Below, in pieces: positions 56,212 to 64,000 of a stretch of 64,000 nucleotides of DNA. The notes beneath the pieces were generated by a model that made no database searches, had not been told where the DNA came from, and saw only the letters and a list, made by a program, of their open reading frames with translations. Origin of the DNA: Sorghum bicolor (Eukaryota > Streptophyta > Magnoliopsida > Poales > Poaceae); assembly GCF_000003195.3 (NCBI RefSeq), contig NC_012871.2, positions 5,133,997 through 5,197,996 on the forward strand, read 5' to 3'. Position numbers and translations under genes: made by a program. Each line of letters opens with the position of its first letter. Positions within the stretch are counted from its first letter, which is position 1.

Positions 56212-57444
56212 TGTTGATATTTGGTAACGCAATTAGAAAATGATCCGCAAGCGCACGGATATCGGTGAGCATTTCACCCGGAAGGTTATCCAGAGTTATC
56301 GTATTTATATTTTTACCACTGGGAGAAAGGGTGCATCTGACTAACCAAATCTATCGCTACTATCCCTTTAGGCTACAAAGAATGTCTCTCGATGTGAGTG
56401 ATGTATAGAGAAGACTGCAACCGTAGTCTCGTTCTAACCTTGGTAAGGATGATCTACTGTTCTATTGGGGAGGCTCACGGAATCTAGACAACACAAAGGA
56501 TGTTCGACCCGCACCTATAAACCTACCCGTCCTGCTAACGAGATGTGATCTGCAAAGGTAACTCGGAAATGTCACGTTCCTCGCTACTACCACGGTCCAG
56601 CTAGTCAGGGGATATCTATGAGTACCCTAGCCTAAACACCACGTTTACGCTAACAAGTGATTACTCTAATACTCAACCGGAAGAGGATTAAAGTAAACTC
56701 ATAAACCAAAGAACAATAAAACAAGAACTTACTAGTATTAGAAGTCGAATTACTGAAGAATCTTAGAAGCAAGCCTCGGGTTAGGAGACTTGATCCCGTA
56801 GGTACAACTCGAAGTAGACACCGACAGGCCGGCCTTCCTCCGATCCACACCTCCACTCTATCTCTCTCAATCTAGTAGAAACTAGAAGATCTATTTCTAC
56901 TTTACATTGGTTGCTAAGCCTAAAAATAAATATTATTTAGAGAAGAGGTTTTCCTTCGAGGGCACCCCTCAATCTCTATGATGATTTCTTGTCTCCTCCA
57001 GGGCCAGAGGGGGTCTCCTTATATAGTCCTCCCCTTCTATGCGTTTTTGGGTCGATAGGCGAGGTGGTACTATGTTATTCTGGATCCAATAGGTCGGTGG
57101 AACGTCGTGTGCGAAGAGAGTCCGGAACGGAGTCCAGAGGGGGGCGGGCGCCCAGGTCCTCAGGGCGGGCGCCCTGGGCCTGGCCCCTTTCGGGCTCCGC
57201 TTCCTTCCCGTGGCTTCTGGAGTCTTCTAGATGGTAGAAAATTGCGCGGTGGGTTGATATCTCTATGTAATCCCGACATGTGGGCCTTTCTTCCTTATTT
57301 CCTGATAACCCCCTGCAGAAATAGACAAACACCAAAACTCGTGGAATTCTGTCAGATAAAACCCTAAGTCTAGATGTTGATTTCATTTGGATCCTTTTCT
57401 TTGTTTATTTGATAATTAAATTTGATACTTAAAGACCGTCAACA
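56212..57444 (-). repeat. Gypsy element 3' LTR
   Basis: 1233 bp, + strand TGTTGATATTTGGT to ACCGTCAACA. A TATA box (TATATAAGG on -) lies near 57012-57020, and paired GC-rich motifs GGGCGGGCGCCC near 57130-57172. Confidence 0.95.
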
Positions 57445-57445
57445 A

Positions 57446-57460
57446 ACTCCCCCAAGCTTA
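57446..57460 (-). other. Gypsy element polypurine tract
   Basis: On the - strand TAAGCTTGGGGGAGT, one base from the 3' LTR. Near-copies occur at 59013-59025 and 61751-61763. Confidence 0.8.
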
Positions 57461-59529
57461 CCTCTTGCTCGTCCCTGAGCAAGGATGAACTCAAGAGTTT
57501 CTGCAGTGGTTTCATTTCTTAGAAGTACACACGCATTTAAGCAAGATCTCATCTTTGAGTTAGAATAAACTGTTAAGACTTAAAACTTACTTACTTTACC
57601 TACACCATAGGACTTGTAACCGTCACTTCTGTCTTGAGTGGTTAAAAGATAGAACAGTCTAGCCAAGTGTCATGTCTCTTATTCTTGATCAGCTATAGCT
57701 CTGGGGTTTTTGCATATTTTCAAATAAAACTCAGAAATTCCTTGTATGATTCTCTCAGGTCTCTCTTTTGTGGTATTTTTGGATCCTTACCAAGGCAGTG
57801 ATGGTATATGCCTTCTCTCAAGATATGTAGTATTTGTGGTATGAAGCATAGTGACATTGTCTTCTCTCTCACCCTACTCTAATAAGGCTTTAATATCTGA
57901 AGCTCATAGGTGGGAGATAAAGTATACATACTTACAAGACATTTATTGCATAGTCAAACCATGGATCCAAAGAAACAAATCAATAAGCCAAATCAAGATG
58001 TGCATGTGTGGCGAATGAATGGTGTATGTTGATGATGGTGATAACAATGGTGGTGGAAGCCTAATTCTACTTTGCTCTTTGAGGGGATACATACCTTCCT
58101 TGCTTTTGAAACTTTATGAGGAGAATGAGATGCTCTTCTTTTTCTTTTCTTTCGAGGTTCCGAGCACTTGCTCCTTTTTATTTCCTCGTATCTTTTATTT
58201 TCTTTTTCTCTCTTTTTTTTAGAGCATTCATCTCTTGAGATAATATAGCAAGTGGTGGTAACAAGATAACTTGAGCATTTATTTCACAAGGGGAAACAGA
58301 AATATTTTTGGTTATTCTCTCCCGGATTAGGAGTAGAATACTTTTTGGTGGTTTTGGAGATGGAAATGAGTGGATATATGTGGATGGTACTTCCGGAGTA
58401 GAAGTAGCATGTATGAGTGAACGTGCAAGTGAATCTTGATTTAACCACATGACAAGCTCCTAAGGGTCTACACAGCTTGACCACACTCAATGCTCATAAG
58501 CAGTAAAAAGTAAATGTGTGGCTCAAAGTCTAGCAAGCATGTATATATGGCTGTGGAAGGAATTTAAACTCTCATCATACAGGAACTCATCATGTGTTAT
58601 TTTAAAGATTTTTCAAAGATAAAATTCTCCAGAATTCTAGCATCTCTAGGAACAGATGAACAGCAGCTCAACCTTCCCATATCATATCCGTTAACAACTT
58701 AGACTTCAGATCAAGTTTTCATCCCACAAGTTTAGGTCTAGAGCAAGCCTTAAATTATAACAGTTATATCTAAACTTGAGAGAGAACTTCAAATTTGCAA
58801 ATTAGGCAGAGCAACTATTCATCATATCCATGCTTAAGTTTTATTAGATACAGATTAGCATAGCCACTTTATTTATTTATTAAACACACTAAGCAAAATA
58901 TATATAAGCATAAAATCTTTATTTGGTTTTTCATAGTTATGTGTATTTATATTCTAATATAGTATAAGTATAAAGATAGATAGAAATACTTATCGAGATA
59001 AATGGGGGTGCTCTCCCCCAAGCTGAATTTTGACGTAATTTCTCTTGATGTAGCTAGCAGGTGGCAGAGGTGTGTTTGAAAGTCAGCAGTATTTTGACAG
59101 CGATTAGAATGTCTTCCATCTGCTAGTCTTCTTGATTCTTAAATTCTGTGGAGCTCAAATAGACAACAAAGCTTGTGGAACTGGTTAAGTGTTAGCATAA
59201 ATATCTAGCCTTTATCATGTTGAGACTCCTTAATAAATATTACTCCCTGTTTTTATATTTTTGTTTTTATAAAGCAGAAAAATATTTATTTTATTTTTAT
59301 GCCACCACAGTGAATGTACTTATGGGTTTTATGCCACTCGTCTACTCACATGGGGCTTACAGTTTTTTTTCACATTTTTATTTTCTTTCTAGGATAATAC
59401 GAACATGATTAACTAAGTAAACTATTTGAAATAATTAAAAAGGGAAGGATAACTACCAAGTTTACCTCTTGGCAAGGCGTTCGGTGTTTTTAAGTCCTCC
59501 GAACGGGACTCCTTGTGTTTTCAGTCGTC
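57461..59529. other. Gypsy 3' internal region, non-coding
   Basis: About 2 kb between the polypurine tract and the protease-like frame, where autonomous relatives would have RT and integrase. I find no such domain on either strand; it is AT-rich with short frames only. Confidence 0.6.
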
Positions 59530-60317
59530 CTAGGATTCGCTAGGTGGCGTAGTCGGTGATTCCGGCGGCGCCTCTTCTTCGTGTGTAACTATATTCTCTC
59601 TCCACACCTGACTCGGTGCTATGGTCTCCTCAGGACAGTTATGTTCAAGTGGTATGTCTTCAGTCCTTATCACTTCTCCTTCGTAGTCTACCCATCCGTC
59701 CTTGATGATTTGCCTCCTCTGGTTGCGGTTGCGATGTCTTCTTCTTGTCCTGACCTGCTTAGAGTCTTCAACTATATAGTTAGGGTCAGTAAAACAGCGG
59801 CATACCTTCTCAGAGGAGAAGTGTATGTGGACTTCTCCGGTTCCAATATAGATGATGGCTTTGATAGTGCTGAGGAACTGTCTTCCAAGGATGGTGGGTG
59901 GATCATATTCATCTTCTCCCATGTCAATAACTTGAAAGTCATCTATAGCTGAATGTATATTGGTTGTAGGGGCATGGTTTCATGCAGGAGCTGATAAGTG
60001 ACTACGGCCATTATGTTGACGTCAGATCCGGTGTCGTAGAGTGTCTTCTGAAAAGAGTATCTGTTGATTGTGCACTCAATGCTTAGAACACCAGGGTCGT
60101 CCTTCTTGATCAAGAAAGGTGACTTGAGTCGACGATCTTGACCTCCTTGAACTGCAGTGACCATCTTAGCTGACTCGGTCCACATTTGCTTGTTCCTGTT
60201 CCTCCTGTTGGTCCTCTTCCTTGGTTCATGTCGGGGTTGCTCTGAAGTTTGTGTAGTCTTGTTCTTGAAGAAAAGTCTCCTTCTTCCCCTTGATGTAGAG
60301 ACTGATCTTGGCAGCAT
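59530..60317 (-). pseudogene. Gypsy aspartic-protease-like segment 2 (broken)
   Basis: On the - strand, 60317-59943 contains a basic segment and then KKDDPGVLSIECTINRYSFQ and the active-site-like LYDTGSDVNIMAVVTYQLL, ending at a stop near 59943. The following frame (59922-59530) resumes with DMGEDEYDPPTILGRQFLST and IYIGTGEVHIHF, then an Arg-rich and acidic tail. The middle of the protease fold is missing and the frame changes there, consistent with an internal deletion. It is typical in style of Athila-like proteases. Confidence 0.7.
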
Positions 60318-60620
60318 TAGCGTAGATGACAGCTCTAGTGTTTAGGAATGGCCTCCCTAAGATGATGGGTGCCCTCTCCTCAGTACCAGTCTCTATCACC
60401 ATGAAGTCTGCTAGAGCATACAAGGTACCAACTCGGACGCAGAGGTTCTTCAATATTTCCTTTGGGAAACTGAGTGTCCGATCTGCAACCCTGGGCATAA
60501 TGTTGACGCTGGAGCCAAAGTCGCAGAGTGCTTCTGGGAAGTCCACCATGCCGATGGAGATCGGGATGACGGGGCGTCCTAGATCACCTCTCTGAGTAAT
60601 TAGGCCTCTGTTGATTCCAA
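60226..60620 (-). pseudogene. Gypsy aspartic-protease-like segment 1
   Basis: On the - strand, upstream of segment 2 and slightly overlapping it. It reads GRPVIPISIGMVDFPEALCD, then FGSSVNIMPRVADRTLSFPK and a C-terminal RAPIILGRPFLNTRAVIYAN. The canonical D-T/S-G is D-F-G here, as often in Athila-like proteins (D-L-G or D-F-G). The frame is open from about 60620 to 60226 with an ATG at 60549. Gag upstream is not recognisable. Confidence 0.65.
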
Positions 60621-62009
60621 CCTTGATGTTGTTGAGGACGGTTGTAGTAATAGTTGTTATTGTTGTTGATGTAGTTCACGTCCTCAAGCATCTTAGGGCA
60701 GTGATTGCCTGAGCGTCCAGTATCTCCAGTGTGTTTATGCTCGTAGATCCTAGTTCTTCACTTGGTGGAATCTGGGAGTTGTAAAACTCCTTCATATTAT
60801 GCTCAAAGTGTTCCTGCTCATAGAGACAAGGTAGAGATCAAGTGCATGGGCCCTGTTGGTGGAAAACACCAACAGAACCAAAAGTGTATTTGTTCTTCTC
60901 TAACCTTAAGCATAGTGAGCAAGACAAAGTTGATGGATCATGAGTGTAGCATTTGTCAGATCAGATGGCTCAACCTAATGGAAAGATAATCTATCTATAT
61001 TTATGTTTTGTTTATATCTTCCAAAGATTGCATGTGCAATACTTTAGCTTATGTGGGGTCACGAAGGTAGTACTAAGAACAAAGATTAAAGGACTAAACA
61101 TGTTGAATTAATTGAGTTGGTTAATTTGGAGTTATAAATCATACATGTTTGTCTCTTTATTTATGTGAATACCAGAACCAAGGAGGAGCTTATAAAAGTG
61201 TTAGTCAAGTACCTTAAGATGTTACCTTACTTGAAGAGTGATGGTATAGTATCACCTTGTGGAAGCTTTCCTTTTTTAGCGGTTGTGCATCGTGTTTGTG
61301 GCACCCTCCATGAATCATCTCTTATGAGCTACGTCTTTCTTGTGCAAATTGTTAAACTTCATGTGTCACTTTCTTCATCTCTAATGAGTTTGCATCTCAG
61401 GACTTCCCAGGTTGTTATTGAAAGTTTTTCTACAGGGGTTAGTCCAACAAAATATACCAATATCTACTCAAGCAGTTTTTAGTTCAGTAACCAAACTAGA
61501 CTCCATGTCTAATCAGATTAAGGAAGGCTATTTAACCTAAGCACCACGCTTAATTTAAATGCCATTGGAAGTGTGACCAGTACTTCCAAACTAACACTTA
61601 CAAGGATAAACAAAGGTAGCATGATGGCCTTTATAGAGATCTACTCAAGTGGAGATGAAGTAGTGTGATTAGTATTTAACAAATTGAGCATGTCTCAAAG
61701 GTAAGGACAACCAACATAGCAACATGGCAAAGGATGTTTTATGTAAAGTACTCCCCCAAGCTTGAATTTTGCAAAATTCAAGATTGAATGAATTTAATTT
61801 AATGTTGCATGATGATTGGTTGGGCATACCTTGCGCTTGTCATTCATCCGATCTTCTTGCTCCAATCCTAGAAAGGTTAGTGGCAAGAATACCCGAAGGA
61901 ATATTTCTACAATTATCTTTATATGCTCAATACACAAGGCAATGTTGCAAATAATTAGAAGTGCTTGTTTTAGGACACTAAGCTTGTCCTTGGGGAACCA
62001 TCAATTAAC
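60621..62009. other. Gypsy internal region, no recognisable gene
   Basis: No long - strand frame. Contains a near-copy of the polypurine tract at 61751-61763. Confidence 0.5.
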
Positions 62010-62936
62010 TCAATGAGATCTGCAATATTTATTATAGACATATGCATCGACAACCGCCCTTTTAAAGTTTTTATAAATAGAAAAGAAGAGGGGGTTGGAG
62101 ATCTCAAATGTGGTATGGATGGAGAGACAAATTGATTGGAGAGATGTTTTATATGAGCAAGGACTAGGTGAGGTATTTATGAAATAACTTCCATGCTCAC
62201 TGTTGTTTCTCTCATTCTCAAACTCCAAGGATGATTCTTCATGAATGTTTAAAATTCCTCTAGGATTGTCTCTCAAGTTTGTTTTATCTATCCATTCAAT
62301 GGTGATAGCACATGGATTTTTAATGCCCTCTAGCCATTGATGTTGCTCTTCTCGATCCTCCTTCTTATGCATGGGATGTCTAGAAAGATTCATAGGATTA
62401 TCGGGAGGTTCAAGAGGAAGAGCATAGTAGAAACTATTAAGCTCAAGGATGGGATGGATAGCCGAATCATGGGATTGAAATGTTTGGAAATCGGCTATTG
62501 AAACTTCCTTTCCTTGTCTGGGAGATGATTCCTTCTCTATCTCTAAGATTATTCTATGAAGGCTAGTACAAGAAGGATGTCCACAAATGAATACATACCT
62601 TCCTTTACTAATAGATAAAGAAAGAATGACTCTACCAAAGGTTATATGATTAAGACCAATTTGAATATATCTAGGAAAAACATGGTCTTGTAGGGCTAGG
62701 TCTAAACCAGAATTTATAAAAAGATTAAAAGATTCCCTAGGTGTAGCTAAAAGTGCATTATCTTCTTGATTAAAAGATAGGACCTCGGCTATAGAAAAGG
62801 GTTGGTTTTGACCTATTGCAATCAACTCCGGACACAGATCATAATTAGGGGCAGGACGTGTTGACTCCCATGGTCTATGGCTGGTCTCCGAAGGTGCAAA
62901 GAATTCAATAATAGGTATGGAATTTGAGTTATCCAT
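62010..62936 (-). CDS. Unknown 308-residue protein of gypsy element
   Basis: First reading frame after the primer site, in the position of gag. The ATG at 62936 (MDNSNSIPIIEFFAPSE) is preferred; the open frame extends 19 codons further upstream but only to a TTG with a hydrophobic run. The protein is rich in Ser, Asn, Ile and Leu, has a possible CGHPSCTSLH cysteine/histidine cluster near residues 117-126, and has no zinc knuckle and no capsid motif that I recognise. Being uninterrupted in a young element suggests that it is under some constraint or simply recent. Function unknown; it could be a diverged or replaced Gag. Confidence 0.6.
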   Translation of the reverse strand: MDNSNSIPIIEFFAPSETSHRPWESTRPAPNYDLCPELIAIGQNQPFSIAEVLSFNQEDNALLATPRESFNLFINSGLDLALQDHVFPRYIQIGLNHITFGRVILSLSISKGRYVFICGHPSCTSLHRIILEIEKESSPRQGKEVSIADFQTFQSHDSAIHPILELNSFYYALPLEPPDNPMNLSRHPMHKKEDREEQHQWLEGIKNPCAITIEWIDKTNLRDNPRGILNIHEESSLEFENERNNSEHGSYFINTSPSPCSYKTSLQSICLSIHTTFEISNPLFFSIYKNFKRAVVDAYVYNKYCRSH

Positions 62937-63023
62937 AAAGATAGAAAAAATAAAAAGATAAAAGAATAAAAGTATAATACAAGATAATAGCAAGACTCAA
63001 AGTTATCTCAGCAAACCGTCTTT

Positions 63024-63042
63024 CTCCCCGGCAACGGCGCCA
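63024..63042 (-). other. Gypsy primer binding site
   Basis: On the - strand TGGCGCCGTTGCCGGGGAG, eight bases from the 5' LTR. It is the type complementary to plant tRNA-Asp used by several Athila-like elements (tRNA identity from memory). Confidence 0.85.
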
Positions 63043-63050
63043 GAAATGCT

Positions 63051-64000
63051 TTTTGATATTTGGTAACGCAATTAGAAAATGATCCGCAAGCGCACGGATA
63101 TCGGTGAGCATTTCACCCGGGAGGTTATCCAGAGTTATCGTATTTATATTTTTACCACTGGGAGAAAGGGTGCATCTGACTAACCAAATCTATCGCTACT
63201 ATCCCTTTAGGCTACAAAGAATGTCTCTCGATGTGAGTGATGTATAGAGAAGACTGCAACCGTAGTCTCGTTCTAACCTTGGTAAGGATGATCTACTGTT
63301 CTATTGGGGAGGCTCACGGAATCTAGACAACACAAAGGATGTTCGACCCGCACCTATAAACCTACCCGTCCTGCTAACGAGATGTGATCTGCAAAGGTAA
63401 CTCGGAAATGTCACGTTCCTCGCTACTACCACGGTCCAGCTAGTCAGGGGATATCTATGAGTACCCTAGCCTAAACACCACGTTTACGCTAACAAGTGAT
63501 TACTCTAATACTCAACCAGAGGAGGATTAAAGTAAACTCATAAACCAAAGAACAATAAAACAAGAACTTACTAGTATTAGAAGTCGAATTACTGAAGAAT
63601 CTTAGAAGCAAGCCTCGGGTTAGGAGACTTGATCCCGTAGGTACAACTCGGAGTAGACACCGACAGGCCGGCCTTCCTCCGATCCACACCTCCACTCTAT
63701 CTCTCTCAATCTAGTAGAAACTAGAAGATCTATTTCTACTTTACATTGGTTGCTAAGCCTAAAAAGAAATATTATTTAGAGAAGAGGTTTTCCTTCGAGG
63801 GCACCCCTCAATCTCTATGATGATTTCTTGTCTCCTCCAGGGCCAGAGGGGGTCTCCTTATATAGTCCTCCCCTTCTATGCGTTTTTGGGTCGATAGGCG
63901 AGGTGGTACTATGTTATTCTGGATCCAATAGGTCGGTGGAACGTCGTGTGCGAAGAGAGTCCGGAACGGAGTCCAGAGGGGGGCGGGCGCCCAGGTCCTC
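63051..64000 (-). repeat. Gypsy element 5' LTR, cut by window end
   Basis: 950 bp visible and nearly identical to 56212-57162. Its inner end reads TTTTGATATT instead of TGTTGATATT, so the terminal dinucleotide is mutated. Confidence 0.93.

Larger units (their letters stand above)
56212..64000 (-). mobile_element. Non-autonomous Athila-like Ty3/gypsy element, partial
   Basis: Oriented on the - strand: 3' LTR at 56212-57444, polypurine tract at 57446-57460, internal region, primer site at 63024-63042, and 5' LTR from 63051, running out of the window. The LTRs differ at only about six positions over the shared 950 bp by my reading, so the insertion is young. The primer site and the protease style (CDFGSSVNIMP, ILGRPFLNT) resemble plant Athila-like gypsy elements. 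No reverse transcriptase, RNase H or integrase was found in the 5.6-kb interior. Confidence 0.88.

Noticed and set aside
57445..63050. Possibility that RT or integrase is encoded on the + strand of the gypsy interior
   Set aside because: No YVDD-like, HHCC or DDE-type motif was seen in any of the frames of useful length on either strand.

Overview
This window is nuclear plant DNA from a grass, most likely an Andropogoneae/panicoid species such as sorghum or a close relative. The reasons are a GC-rich, codon-biased first exon in a ribosomal-protein gene, a restorer-of-fertility-like (RFL) PPR gene pair, many Tourist, Stowaway, hAT, CACTA and Mutator-type MITEs, and grass-type SIRE/Maximus copia and Athila-like gypsy retrotransposons. 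The species call is an inference. No bacterial, organellar or CRISPR features were seen. There are only two intact-looking host protein genes: the 60S ribosomal protein L4 gene (two exons, 17284-18384 and 19287-19400, + strand) and one PPR gene (39077-41068, - strand).

Layout. 1-17000 is gene-free. It is an old, degenerate tandem array of non-coding blocks riddled with MITEs: a LINE relic (2.6-3.4 kb), Tourist copies (3.5, 10.9 and 12.6 kb), a CACTA element (7.8-9.2 kb), a Stowaway (10.3 kb), a hAT MITE (15.3-15.8 kb, 8-bp TSD) and a long-hairpin Mutator-type MITE (15.8-16.7 kb, 9-bp TSD). 17.0-19.4 kb is RPL4 with a classic ribosomal-protein promoter (site II motifs, telo-boxes, TATA). 20.1-28.4 kb and 38.9-45.3 kb are two copies of a segmental duplication. 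The first holds a PPR gene broken by a 1-bp deletion, followed by a 3' fragment of RPL4 that is a pseudogene. The second holds the intact PPR paralog, with a 1.23-kb solo LTR in its upstream flank.

Between the duplicate blocks lie a 5'-truncated L1-like LINE (29.9-31.0 kb, - strand), a short retroposon with target duplications, and a complete, very young Ty1/copia element (32791-37968). That element has LTRs that read as identical, a CATGA target duplication, and gag and pol in different frames. From 46 kb to the end is a nested stack: a truncated Tourist MITE, then an inverted SIRE-type LTR fragment, then a SIRE/Maximus copia element (48515-56211, 3' LTR not in the window), and inside it an Athila-like gypsy element (56212 to beyond 64000, - strand).

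Most interesting signals. (1) The SIRE/Maximus element carries a repeated GC-rich palindromic module in its LTR in one orientation and in gag, pol and the 3' region in the other, so that U5 is complementary to gag over a long stretch of the same RNA. (2) The gypsy element encodes two tandem aspartic-protease-like segments and a 308-aa unknown protein, but I see no reverse transcriptase or integrase in it. It also carries three polypurine-tract-like copies. (3) The PPR/RPL4 tandem duplication contains one frameshifted and one intact RFL-like gene, both with the same 19-residue truncated PPR motif.
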